Source of the DNA: CBDFKV01 sp965249035
GTDB lineage: Bacteria > Pseudomonadota > Gammaproteobacteria > Arenicellales > Poriferihabitantaceae
Assembly (NCBI GenBank): GCA_965249035.1
Contig: CBDFKV010000007.1
Span: 620,001-684,000 of the forward strand
Direction: 5' to 3'
DNA: 64,000 nt
Under the pieces are notes generated by a model. The model ran no database searches, was not told where the DNA came from, and saw nothing but the letters and a program-made list of their open reading frames with translations. The position numbers were made by a program, and so were the translations under genes. Of the stretch, positions 8,956-17,434 are shown piece after piece. How positions within the stretch are numbered: position 1 is the first letter of the stretch; each line of letters begins with the position of its first letter.

Positions 8956-8982
8956 GAGCCTGACACCAGTCAGGCTCTTTTC
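8956..8982 (+). terminator. Rho-independent terminator after the glycine-rich gene
   Basis: A perfect 9-base-pair stem GAGCCTGAC / GTCAGGCTC (8956-8964 and 8969-8977) with loop ACCA is followed by TTTTCATTT. It lies 60 bases after the stop of the small gene and ends only 11 bases before the PPK2 start codon. Confidence 0.9.
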
Positions 8983-8993
8983 ATTTCATACTC

Positions 8994-9863
8994 ATGACCA
9001 TCCACAAACACACTAACTACCTAGTCCCCACAGACGGCTCATTCCGAATCGCTACTGCTGAGACTAAACCTCAACCAGCCATCGAGCCTACAGCCCTCAC
9101 TAAACGCCTCGATAAAGCACGTACCCGCTTTGCGCGTTTGCAACGCAAGCTTTACGCAGACAATAAATACTCCTTGTTGCTGGTTTTTCAGGCGATGGAT
9201 GCGGCGGGCAAAGACAGCACCATTCGTGCCATCACCAAAGGCGTCAACCCAGCTGGGTTTCAAGTGGTTTCATTTAAACAACCCTCCAAGCGCGAGCTGG
9301 ATCATGACTTTCTGTGGCGCAGCGCGCGTCAACTACCAGAGCGTGGTCGTATCGGTATTTTTAATCGTAGCTATTACGAAGAAACACTGGTTGTTCGAGT
9401 CCATCCAGAATTTTTGGGCGGTCAAAATCTGCCCAAGCAACCCCCTTTGGAAACGCTGTGGCAGCAACGATACGACTCAATTGTTGACCATGAGCAGCAT
9501 TTAGTCCGCAATGGCACCATTGTCTTAAAGTTCTGGCTTAATGTCTCACGAGACGAGCAAAAACGTCGGTTTCTAAGCCGCTTAAACGACCCCAAGAAAT
9601 ATTGGAAATTTGCAGCGGGCGACCTGAAAGAACGCGCGCTTTGGGATGATTATATGCACGCATATGAAGCGATGCTCAATGCCACCTCTAGTGAGCTCGC
9701 ACCGTGGTACGCTATCCCCGCTGACGATAAGCTCTGGATGCGCGCCTCCATTACTGAGATTATTGTCAATAAATTGGAGTCGCTCAACCTCAATTACCCG
9801 GAAGCAGAAGATGTTGATGCCTTTGATCGCTATCGACAACAATTACTAAACGAACCCAGTTAA
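8994..9863 (+). CDS. Polyphosphate kinase 2 family, polyphosphate:nucleotide phosphotransferase
   Basis: The 289-residue protein is a single-domain PPK2 enzyme. Walker A-like MDAAGKDST is at 68-76, followed by the PPK2 hallmark GVNPAGFQVVSFKQPS (83-98) and the lid/Walker B region RGRIGIFNRSYYEETLVVRVHPEFL (about 119-143). These enzymes move phosphate between inorganic polyphosphate and nucleoside mono- or diphosphates. The N-terminal TDGSFRIA...KP segment suits the PPK2-related subfamily described as polyphosphate:nucleotide phosphotransferase. AMP versus ADP preference cannot be decided by eye. The ATG at 8994 has no clear ribosome-binding site and sits just after a strong terminator, so its promoter must overlap that hairpin or some read-through occurs. 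Confidence 0.93.
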   Translation: MTIHKHTNYLVPTDGSFRIATAETKPQPAIEPTALTKRLDKARTRFARLQRKLYADNKYSLLLVFQAMDAAGKDSTIRAITKGVNPAGFQVVSFKQPSKRELDHDFLWRSARQLPERGRIGIFNRSYYEETLVVRVHPEFLGGQNLPKQPPLETLWQQRYDSIVDHEQHLVRNGTIVLKFWLNVSRDEQKRRFLSRLNDPKKYWKFAAGDLKERALWDDYMHAYEAMLNATSSELAPWYAIPADDKLWMRASITEIIVNKLESLNLNYPEAEDVDAFDRYRQQLLNEPS

Positions 9864-9990
9864 TCGCCCCTTCGATTGATACGTCCGAGGCGACGAAGGT
9901 GTAAAATCGGCGTAGCAATTTCGAGACGCTCTAAATTGCTAATACCCTAGTTTTCATTCGTTTTCGGTTGGAGCCATTTAAAATCGCGCT

Positions 9991-11391
9991 ATGCTTGACT
10001 CGCTTTCGAAGCTCGTAGGTGCAGCTAACGTCATCACTGACCCAGCAGCGCTCCAGCCTTATCTACATGAACAACGCGGTCAATTTGAAAGTCGTTGTTT
10101 AGCAGTCGTTCGGCCAGCAAATACGCAGCAAGTCAGTTCGGTGTTGGCCTTTTGTAATCAACAACGCATTCCCGTGGTTCCACAAGGCGGCAACACCGGT
10201 TTGTGCGGAGGCGCAGTCGCCAGCGAAAATGCCATTATTTTATCGCTGTCCCGTCTGGATACGATTCGACACATCGACCCCACCAACTACTCGATCACCG
10301 CTGAAGCCGGTGTTATCTTGCAGACTTTACAAGAAACGGCGGCGAGTCATCAGCGGCTATTTCCGCTCAGCCTTGGCGCTGAAGGTAGCTGCCAAATCGG
10401 TGGCAATCTATCGACTAATGCTGGTGGCATCAATGTGCTGCGCTACGGCAATGCCCGCGACCTGACTCTGGGCCTGGAGGTTGTGTTAGCTAATGGCGAT
10501 GTTTGGGATGGCTTGACCTCGTTGCGTAAAGACAATACTGGCTATGATTTAAAGCAATTATTCATCGGTAGCGAAGGTACGCTCGGCATCATCACCGCAG
10601 CTAGTCTCAAGCTGTTCCCACAGCCGGCTGAGGCCGTCACCGCCTTAGTAGCAGTGCCCGACCTCGATGCAGTGATTGAGCTGTTTAGCGAGCTTCGCCA
10701 AGCCAGCAGCGATCGAATCAGTACTTTTGAGCTAATTCCCCATATTGCGATTGAATTTTGCACTCGGCACTTCCCCGACATTAGCGCCCCCTTCGAATCG
10801 CTCCACCCTTGGTACGTACTAGTGGTTTTGCACAGCAACGTGACCGACCCCAACCTACAAAATGCACTAGAAAGTGGACTGGCCAAACAATTTGAGCAAC
10901 AACGCGTCAACGATGCGATAGTCGCCAGCAGCGATACTCAGGCAGCGCAGCTGCTATCGCTGCGAGAAAAACTGGTCGAAGCACAAAAGTTTGAAGGTGG
11001 CAGCATCAAACATGACGTGTCTATCCCGATATCGAAAATTCCTGATTTTATTCAGCGTGCGAGTAACGTGGTCGAGCAAACCATTCCCGGTGCACGGCCC
11101 TACCCTTTTGGCCATATCGGTGATGGCAATATTCACTATAATGTCAGCCAGCCGCTGGGTATGAATACGGTCGAATATCTCAGCCTGTGGAACCGATTAA
11201 ATCACGCCATCCATGATTTGGTCGCAAGCCTCAATGGCTCATTCAGCGCTGAGCACGGGGTGGGCTTGTTAAAAACCAGCGAAATGACCGAATACAAATC
11301 GCCGGTGGCGTTGGATCTGATGCAACACCTAAAAAATAGCCTGGACCCAAATGGCATTCTCAACCCAGGCAAAGTAGTGCCACAAAGCTAA
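9991..11391 (+). CDS. FAD-linked D-2-hydroxyacid dehydrogenase (GlcD/D-2-hydroxyglutarate dehydrogenase type)
   Basis: The 466-residue flavoprotein has an N-terminal FAD_binding_4 (PCMH) domain with PQGGNTGLCGG at 64-74 and a long FAD-contact segment GAEGSCQIGGNLSTNAGG near 130-147. The C-terminal FAD-oxidase domain contains GHIGDGNIHYN (about 374-384), the metal/substrate histidine motif, and SAEHGVG (about 419-425). This architecture covers D-lactate, glycolate and D-2-hydroxyglutarate dehydrogenases. Overall form, including AEGSCQIGGN and the HYN motif, looks most like bacterial D-2-hydroxyglutarate dehydrogenase, but substrate is not provable from sequence. It stands alone between the PPK2 and pyrophosphatase genes, with over 100 bases on each side. 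Confidence 0.85.
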   Translation: MLDSLSKLVGAANVITDPAALQPYLHEQRGQFESRCLAVVRPANTQQVSSVLAFCNQQRIPVVPQGGNTGLCGGAVASENAIILSLSRLDTIRHIDPTNYSITAEAGVILQTLQETAASHQRLFPLSLGAEGSCQIGGNLSTNAGGINVLRYGNARDLTLGLEVVLANGDVWDGLTSLRKDNTGYDLKQLFIGSEGTLGIITAASLKLFPQPAEAVTALVAVPDLDAVIELFSELRQASSDRISTFELIPHIAIEFCTRHFPDISAPFESLHPWYVLVVLHSNVTDPNLQNALESGLAKQFEQQRVNDAIVASSDTQAAQLLSLREKLVEAQKFEGGSIKHDVSIPISKIPDFIQRASNVVEQTIPGARPYPFGHIGDGNIHYNVSQPLGMNTVEYLSLWNRLNHAIHDLVASLNGSFSAEHGVGLLKTSEMTEYKSPVALDLMQHLKNSLDPNGILNPGKVVPQS

Positions 11392-11448
11392 CTCATCGCT
11401 AATGATCCGAATTTTAGAACGATAGTGTATCCTTTATTCATCGGGCTC

Positions 11449-11477
11449 TTGATATAAGAGAAACTTATATTTATAGT
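11449..11477 (+). promoter_or_regulatory. Sigma-70-type promoter for the membrane pyrophosphatase
   Basis: TTGATA (11449-11454) and TATAGT (11472-11477) are separated by exactly 17 bases, giving a good housekeeping promoter 63 bases before the ATG. The gene also has an AAGGAG ribosome-binding site at 11526-11531, spaced 8 bases from the ATG at 11540. Confidence 0.7.
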
Positions 11478-11539
11478 AAGCGCCGCCAAAATTTATCTTA
11501 TCCTTCTCTAAAACTAACATAACTTAAGGAGCTCAACAC

Positions 11540-13546
11540 ATGTCAGGTATCGCTCTTATCCCTTTCCTGCTGGGTCTTGGTGGCTTATTCGTCGCCTGGA
11601 AAATCTATCAAAAAATTCTAAGCTACTCTGGTGGTGAAGGCCGAATCGTCGAACTGGGTGACTTGATCCACCGCGGCGCAATGGTCTTCATGAAGCGTGA
11701 ATATACCTATCTTGGTGTTTTTGTAGGCGTTGTCGCACTGCTGCTACTGCTGTCTGACCTTGGCATCAATACAGCCTTTGCCTTTTTAGTAGGCGCTGGT
11801 TGCTCGGCTATCGCTGGCTATATCGGCATGTATGCCGCCACCAAATCCAATACCCGAACCACGGTTGCGGCACGGGACAATGGCGCTGACGAGGCATTGC
11901 TGGTGGCCTTCTTCGGCGGTTCTGTGATGGGCTTAACCGTCGCAGCGATGGGTTTGCTGGGTCTTGGTTTGCTATATTTCTTCTACGGTGGCAATCCCGA
12001 ATCAGCCCACGTTATCCATGGCTTTGGTATGGGCGCGTCGTCCGTAGCGTTGTTCTCACGTGTCGGTGGCGGTATTTTCACCAAGAGTGCTGATGTCGGC
12101 GCTGACTTGGTCGGTAAAATTGAAGCTGGGATTCCAGAAGATGACCCACGTAACCCGGGCGTTATCGCTGATAACGTCGGCGATAACGTTGGTGACGTCG
12201 CCGGTATGGGCTCTGACATTTTCGAGTCCTATTGTGGCTCCATTATTGCATCCATTGCCATCGCATCAACCATGTCAGCAGCTGCCATAGAACCTATTGG
12301 CGCACGAGACACTTTGATGTTTCTGCCATTGGCTTTAGCCTCTCTAGGGATTCTGGCGTCAATCGCAGGGATTCAAATCGTGCGCATGAACGCCGACAAA
12401 TCACCGGATAAAACCTTGCGCATGGGCACCATTGGCGCCACTATTTTATTCATGATTCTGGCACTCGTACTGATCGCATTTGTTGACGCCAGCTGGCGAG
12501 TATGGCTCGCAGTAGTTGCAGGCGCAGTCGGCGGCATCGGCATCGGCTTGGTTACCGAATACTACACCGGCGGGCAACCCGTAAGAAATATCGCAAACAG
12601 CGGCGAAACCGGCCCAGCGACCTTGGTTATTACCGGTCTCTCAATCGGCATGCAATCAGTTCTGGTGCCGATCATCATCATTGCCGCCATCATCGTGGCG
12701 ACTAGCAGCTTAGTGGGCTTATACGGCGTAGGTATTGCCGCCGTTGGCATGCTTTCCACCGTTGGTATCACCATGGCGATTGATGCGTATGGCCCCGTTG
12801 CGGATAACGCGGGCGGCATTGCAGAAATGGCTGGACTGGGCGAAGAAGTTCGTGAAATTACTGACTCCCTTGATGAGTTGGGCAACACTACTGCAGCGAT
12901 TGGTAAAGGCTTTGCGATTGGCGCTGCAGCACTGGCTGCCTTAGCGATCATTTCGGCATTTATCGAAACCGTGGCTTACCATAACCCTGAATTTGAACTA
13001 CGCATCAGCGACCCCAAAGTGCTAGCCGGCATGTTCCTTGGTGGTGCCTTCCCATTTATCGTAGCTTCCATCACGATGAAAGCTGTGGGTGACGCAGCGC
13101 AAGACATGATCGTCGAAATTCGCCGTCAATTTAAAGAAATTCCTGGGCTGCTTGAAGGCACGGGCACACCCGATACGGATCGTTGTGTCGATATCGCAAC
13201 TCAGGCTGCATTACAGAAAATGATCCTGCCGGGTGTTCTAGCCGTTGCTGGTCCTGCACTAGTGGGCTTCTTCCTTGGTGCAGAAACACTGGGTGGTTTG
13301 CTGGCTGGCGCCTTGATTACCTGCGTCTTGTTAGCACTGACCATGGCTAATGCGGGTGGTGCATGGGATAACGCAAAAAAATACGTTGAGAAAGGCCATC
13401 ACGGTGGTAAAGGATCAGACGTTCATACTGCTGCGGTAGTCGGTGACACCATCGGTGACCCATTTAAAGACACGTCTGGGCCAGCGATGAATATCTTAAT
13501 CAATGTTATGGCGATCGTCAGCTTGGTGATTGCGCCATTGTTGTAA
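11540..13546 (+). CDS. hppA: Membrane-bound ion-pumping pyrophosphatase, K+-dependent type
   Basis: The 668-residue, multi-helix protein hydrolyses cytoplasmic PPi and pumps H+ and/or Na+. The PPi-binding motifs are clear: KSADVGADLVGKIEAGIPEDDPRNP, DNVGDNVGDVAGMGSD, and the C-terminal GDTIGDPFKDTSGPA. GNTTAAIGKG at 448-457 has Ala where K+-independent enzymes carry Lys (GNTTK), so this belongs to the K+-dependent branch. In transmembrane helix 6 the ion-gate glutamate is E229 (IFESYCG) with Gly at 233, one helical turn earlier than in plant and Thermotoga enzymes. This placement bears on ion specificity (see findings). The single gene has its own promoter and terminator. Confidence 0.96.
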   Translation: MSGIALIPFLLGLGGLFVAWKIYQKILSYSGGEGRIVELGDLIHRGAMVFMKREYTYLGVFVGVVALLLLLSDLGINTAFAFLVGAGCSAIAGYIGMYAATKSNTRTTVAARDNGADEALLVAFFGGSVMGLTVAAMGLLGLGLLYFFYGGNPESAHVIHGFGMGASSVALFSRVGGGIFTKSADVGADLVGKIEAGIPEDDPRNPGVIADNVGDNVGDVAGMGSDIFESYCGSIIASIAIASTMSAAAIEPIGARDTLMFLPLALASLGILASIAGIQIVRMNADKSPDKTLRMGTIGATILFMILALVLIAFVDASWRVWLAVVAGAVGGIGIGLVTEYYTGGQPVRNIANSGETGPATLVITGLSIGMQSVLVPIIIIAAIIVATSSLVGLYGVGIAAVGMLSTVGITMAIDAYGPVADNAGGIAEMAGLGEEVREITDSLDELGNTTAAIGKGFAIGAAALAALAIISAFIETVAYHNPEFELRISDPKVLAGMFLGGAFPFIVASITMKAVGDAAQDMIVEIRRQFKEIPGLLEGTGTPDTDRCVDIATQAALQKMILPGVLAVAGPALVGFFLGAETLGGLLAGALITCVLLALTMANAGGAWDNAKKYVEKGHHGGKGSDVHTAAVVGDTIGDPFKDTSGPAMNILINVMAIVSLVIAPLL

Positions 13547-13564
13547 TCAATCCACACCCACTTA

Positions 13565-13591
13565 AAAGCCCGCTTAACTGCGGGCTTTTTT
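13565..13591 (+). terminator. Rho-independent terminator after hppA
   Basis: The stem AAAGCCCGC / GCGGGCTTT (13565-13573 and 13580-13588) has a TTAACT loop and continues into a T run to 13591, 18 bases after the hppA stop. This is a textbook intrinsic terminator. Confidence 0.95.
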
Positions 13592-13750
13592 GTTCTATCC
13601 TGGGGGTTTGTCTGGTCCGTCCATAACCAATCTTTAATTTCAAAAATCACTACGTATCGCTTACAATGACTGCCCTGCGCTTGATTCTTGAACCATAGCG
13701 ACAGCAAGACAAGATCCATAGTTCAAAAGCATTTAACTGAGGACAAAAAA

Positions 13751-15031
13751 ATGGCACATACAATCATTATCGGCGCAAGCACCGGCGGCCTTCCTGCTGC
13801 CTACGACATCAAGTGTATGATGGACAAAACATCCGGGGAACACAAAGTAACCGTCGTATCAATTTCACCTGAATTCCACTTTGTTCCTTCTAACCCTTGG
13901 GTAGGTGTTGGCTGGCGTACGCGTGAAGACATCAGCTTCGATCTGGAAAAGCCATTGAATAAAAACGGCATCGATTTTATCGCTCAGGCGGTTACAAAAA
14001 TCACCCCAGATGACAATCAAATCACCTTGGCTGATGGCTCTGAACTGGATTACGACTACCTGGTCATTGCAACAGGCCCAGGACTGGCATTCGATGAAGT
14101 CGAAGGGCTTGGCCCAGAAGGTTTTACTCAGTCAGTATGCTCGGTAGATCACGCGGTCGAAGCCAATCTGGCGTGGGAAGCATTCACTGAAAACCCCTCA
14201 TCAATCGTCGTTGGTGCGGTTCAGGGGGCGTCCTGCTTTGGCCCTGCGTATGAATACGCCATGATTATGGATACCGACCTGCGTAAACGCGGCCTGCGCA
14301 GCAAAGTCCCCATGACGTTCGTTACCTCAGAACCGTACATCGGCCATCTTGGACTGGGTGGGGTCGGCAATTCAAAGGGGATGCTCGAAGATGAAATGCG
14401 TGACCGCCATATCACCTGGATTACCAATGCCAAAGTAAGCAAGGTTGAAGAAGGTAAAATGTTTGTGACGGAAGTGGACCGCCAAGGTGAAACCATTCAA
14501 GAACACGAGTTGGATTTTGGCTATTCGATGATGCTGCCGGCTTTCCGGGGCGTTGATGCGGTCAACGCGGTTGGAGAAGATTTGGTCAACCCACGCGGCA
14601 TGGTCAAAGTGAACGATTTCCAGCAAAACCCAAAGTGGGGCAATATCTATTCATTGGGTGTTTGCATTGCCATTCCACCAGCCGAAGTCACACCAGTGCC
14701 TACGGGAACGCCCAAAACAGGCTATATGATCGAATCTATGGTGACCGCAGTCGCACATAATATCGCGCATGATATCAAGGGTGAAGCACCCGAAGCGACT
14801 GCCACCTGGAATGCATTCTGTCTGGCAGATATGGGTGATACCGGTGCTGCCTTTGTGGCCTTACCCCAAATCCCTCCGCGGAACGTCACTTGGGCCAAGA
14901 AAGGTAAATGGGTACACTGGGCGAAAATTGCATTTGAAAAATATTTCATTTACAACATGAAGCGTGGCACTACCGAACCACTGTTTCAAAAACTAGCGCT
15001 CAAAGTCATGGGCTTAAACCGCCTAAACTAG
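13751..15031 (+). CDS. sqr: Sulfide:quinone oxidoreductase
   Basis: The ATG at 13751 follows GAGGA at 13739-13743; longer frames upstream lack support. The 426-residue flavoprotein starts with a Rossmann motif, TIIIGASTGGLPAAYDI. It retains the three redox cysteines of sulfide:quinone reductases: C130 (QSVCSVD), C162 (QGASCFGPAYE) and C357 (WNAFCLADMGD), matching C128, C160 and C356 of the Acidithiobacillus ferrooxidans enzyme as I recall it. ETTPVPTGAPKTGYMIESM-like and WVHWAKIAFEKYFI segments, the latter in the amphipathic membrane-anchor region, also match. The enzyme oxidises sulfide at the membrane and reduces quinone. It lies 74 bases before an RnfB-like ferredoxin gene on the same strand. 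Confidence 0.93.
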   Translation: MAHTIIIGASTGGLPAAYDIKCMMDKTSGEHKVTVVSISPEFHFVPSNPWVGVGWRTREDISFDLEKPLNKNGIDFIAQAVTKITPDDNQITLADGSELDYDYLVIATGPGLAFDEVEGLGPEGFTQSVCSVDHAVEANLAWEAFTENPSSIVVGAVQGASCFGPAYEYAMIMDTDLRKRGLRSKVPMTFVTSEPYIGHLGLGGVGNSKGMLEDEMRDRHITWITNAKVSKVEEGKMFVTEVDRQGETIQEHELDFGYSMMLPAFRGVDAVNAVGEDLVNPRGMVKVNDFQQNPKWGNIYSLGVCIAIPPAEVTPVPTGTPKTGYMIESMVTAVAHNIAHDIKGEAPEATATWNAFCLADMGDTGAAFVALPQIPPRNVTWAKKGKWVHWAKIAFEKYFIYNMKRGTTEPLFQKLALKVMGLNRLN

Positions 15032-15105
15032 CACCCGAGCTACACACTAATTTGTTTAACTATTATGGGCATTAAGTCCGTCCTCGAGCGGCTACTGGTT
15101 AGGTC

Positions 15106-15726
15106 ATGACATCGATAACTACTGACCAAGTTGATCAGATGTTACCGCAAACGCAGTGCACCCGCTGCGGCTACCCACGCTGCTGGGACTACGCCGAAGC
15201 GATCGCCACCGAACACGAAGCGATCAATCGCTGCCCACCCGGCGGTGATACCAGCATTACGCTGCTGTCCCGATTGACTAAATTGACTGTACAGCCCTTG
15301 GACCCCGAGTGTGGTGCTTTTCAAGCCAAGCAAACGGTGGTTATTGATGAGCCCAATTGCATCGGTTGCTTTCTTTGCGTTAAGGCGTGCCCGGTCGACG
15401 CCATTATCGGCGCAAACAAACAGATGCATAGCGTGATTGACGCTGAGTGTACCGGGTGTGAACTGTGCATTCCGGTTTGCCCAACGGACTGCATTTCACT
15501 ACTGTCAACGACAGGCTCAAACACACTGCTTGACAGTGCTTGGCCCGGCTATACGATGGCCGAAGTGAATCAAGCACGTGCTCGAACCAATAGTAGACTA
15601 CAACGACTAGCCACATCAATTCCCACAAAAAAGCAGTCGAACAAAACTGGCGACAGCACCCGCATCAACCCGGCCGATATTCTGGCAGCAGTTAATCGTG
15701 CGCAACAAAAAAGACAGCCTACCTAA
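15106..15726 (+). CDS. RnfB/RsxB-like iron-sulfur protein, soluble orphan form
   Basis: The 206-residue protein has an N-terminal 4Fe-4S domain (CTRCGYPRC then C 15 residues later in NRCPPGG) of the RnfB/ferredoxin-reductase type, followed by two bacterial ferredoxin motifs CIGCFLCVKACP and CTGCELCIPVCP, and a polar C-terminal tail. Unlike canonical RnfB there is no N-terminal membrane helix, and no other rnf gene lies nearby. The nth gene starts 8 bases after its stop, matching the rnf-nth linkage known in many proteobacteria. It is probably a soluble multi-cluster electron carrier; the partner is unknown. Proximity to the sulfide:quinone reductase gene may be meaningful or accidental. Confidence 0.85.
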   Translation: MTSITTDQVDQMLPQTQCTRCGYPRCWDYAEAIATEHEAINRCPPGGDTSITLLSRLTKLTVQPLDPECGAFQAKQTVVIDEPNCIGCFLCVKACPVDAIIGANKQMHSVIDAECTGCELCIPVCPTDCISLLSTTGSNTLLDSAWPGYTMAEVNQARARTNSRLQRLATSIPTKKQSNKTGDSTRINPADILAAVNRAQQKRQPT

Positions 15727-15733
15727 TCACAGC

Positions 15734-16366
15734 ATGCAAGCAAACGCAGTAGCCGAGCTATTCAAGCGCCTTAAGCAGCACACTCCAAAACCGCAGACTG
15801 AGTTACAGTATCAGTCACCATTTGAGCTGCTGGTGGCGGTGGTTCTGTCTGCCCAAGCGACTGATGTCTCAGTTAACAAGGCGACCGACAAACTCTATGC
15901 AGTCGCCAATACCCCTGAAGCGATTCTAGCGCTGGGTGAGGCCCAACTTAAAGACTATATAAAAACCATTGGCCTGTTTAACACCAAAGCCAAGAACGTG
16001 ATTCGCCTGTGTCGGGACCTAGTCAATTTGCATCGCTCAGAAGTTCCCGACAATCGCACAGATTTGGAAGCACTGGCTGGTGTTGGTAGAAAAACAGCGA
16101 ATGTGGTGCTGAATACCGCATTTGGTCACGCTACAATGGCGGTGGACACGCATATTTTTCGGGTGGGTAATCGCCTGGGTTTAGCACCGGGGAAAACTCC
16201 GCTAGCCGTTGAAAAAGGCTTGCTAGCGGCTATACCTGATACGTATATTCACGACGCGCACCACTGGTTAATCCTGCATGGTCGATATACCTGCCTAGCG
16301 CGCAAACCTAAGTGTGACACTTGTATCGTCAGTGACCTGTGTCCGTATGAGCCAAAATCTTCTTAA
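15734..16366 (+). CDS. nth: Endonuclease III (DNA glycosylase/AP lyase)
   Basis: The ATG at 15734 gives a 210-residue protein of standard length; the longer GTG frame from 15698 would overlap the upstream gene. The helix-hairpin-helix LAGVGRKTANVVL contains the Schiff-base lysine K120, and VDTHIFR contains the catalytic D138, both at the same numbers as in E. coli Nth. The C-terminal 4Fe-4S loop C-x6-C-x2-C-x5-C (CLARKPKCDTCIVSDLC) is intact. The enzyme removes oxidised pyrimidines and cuts at the abasic site in base-excision repair. It is translationally close-coupled to the RnfB-like gene. Confidence 0.97.
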   Translation: MQANAVAELFKRLKQHTPKPQTELQYQSPFELLVAVVLSAQATDVSVNKATDKLYAVANTPEAILALGEAQLKDYIKTIGLFNTKAKNVIRLCRDLVNLHRSEVPDNRTDLEALAGVGRKTANVVLNTAFGHATMAVDTHIFRVGNRLGLAPGKTPLAVEKGLLAAIPDTYIHDAHHWLILHGRYTCLARKPKCDTCIVSDLCPYEPKSS

Positions 16367-16432
16367 TGAAAGGAACTCTCAAGGACAACAGGCATCAAAC
16401 CAATTAGGTCAAAACCTCACTAAGAATTATCT

Positions 16433-17407
16433 ATGGATATCGCTGTCAAACTCAGCTTTGAAGACACCATTGCTATGCACGACAAAGTGCCATTGACGCG
16501 CACACGCTTGCGAGACTTGCAAGTCAACTTAGGTTATTTGTGTAACCAGGCCTGCGAGCACTGTCACGTGGAAGCCGGCCCCAAGCGCACTGAAATAATG
16601 ACTTGGGATACCATGCAGCGTGTGATTCAATGGGCACAACAAAACGCCATCAGCGCGGCAGATTTAACCGGTGGCGCACCAGAAATGAACCCCCATTTTC
16701 GGCCCTTTGTCGACGCACTACTTGGACTCGGCATCAAAGTCACGTCACGCTGTAATTTGACCATATTAACCGAGCCGGGATACACCGACTTGCCCGAGTG
16801 GTATGCCAAACGTAACGTGCATATCGTCTCGTCGCTGCCCTGCTACACCGAAAGCAACGTCGATGCACAACGCGGTAAAGGCGTTTATGCACGCAGCATA
16901 GAAGCGCTCGAAACGCTCAACGCTCTAGGCTATGGCGTCGATGAGGCGTTAACCCTTGATTTGGTTTACAACCCCGGCGGCGCATTCTTGCCGGGTGATC
17001 AGATACAGCTTGAAGCTGACTATAAAAATCGCTTATTTGACAACTATGGTATTCGTTTCTCAAGTTTGATTACGATCACCAATTTGCCCATCAACCGATT
17101 CAAGCGATATCTTAAGAATGTCAATCAACTCGATGAATATATGATGTTGTTAAGATCTAGCTTTAACTCCGATACAGTCGATTCCCTGATGTGCCGCCAC
17201 TTGATCAGCGTGGGCTGGCAAGGCCATGTTTACGATTGCGACTTTAATCAAATGCTCGGGCTTGGCCTTGGCGCGAGTAATCTGCAACCACCCTTGCTGT
17301 GGGATATCGATGCCAGCAGTCTGGACCAGCAAGCAGTTGCCGTCGGTTCTCACTGCTTTGGTTGCACCGCAGGAGCCGGCAGCAGCTGCGGTGGCGCACT
17401 AACTTAG
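16433..17407 (+). CDS. arsS: ArsS-like radical SAM/Cys-rich protein
   Basis: The 324-residue protein has the radical-SAM cluster motif C37-x3-C41-x2-C44 (CNQACEHC) followed by HVEAGPKR, and a C-terminal DUF3641-type segment ending HCFGCTAGAGSSCGGALT (307-324). This is the family annotated as arsenosugar biosynthesis radical SAM protein ArsS, in which some members carry selenocysteine near the C-terminus; here that region has ordinary cysteines C308, C311 and C319. ArsS-type proteins are linked to adding a 5'-deoxyadenosyl group to methylated arsenic. No arsM or other ars gene is present nearby, so the role is uncertain. It follows nth by 66 bases. Confidence 0.88.
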   Translation: MDIAVKLSFEDTIAMHDKVPLTRTRLRDLQVNLGYLCNQACEHCHVEAGPKRTEIMTWDTMQRVIQWAQQNAISAADLTGGAPEMNPHFRPFVDALLGLGIKVTSRCNLTILTEPGYTDLPEWYAKRNVHIVSSLPCYTESNVDAQRGKGVYARSIEALETLNALGYGVDEALTLDLVYNPGGAFLPGDQIQLEADYKNRLFDNYGIRFSSLITITNLPINRFKRYLKNVNQLDEYMMLLRSSFNSDTVDSLMCRHLISVGWQGHVYDCDFNQMLGLGLGASNLQPPLLWDIDASSLDQQAVAVGSHCFGCTAGAGSSCGGALT

Positions 17408-17434
17408 TTTATTCATTCACACACCGAACATCGC

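Noticed and set aside
12562..12951. 129-codon minus-strand frame inside hppA and similar antisense frames elsewhere
   Set aside because: These are shadows of highly biased membrane-protein codons; none has a ribosome-binding site or recognisable domain.
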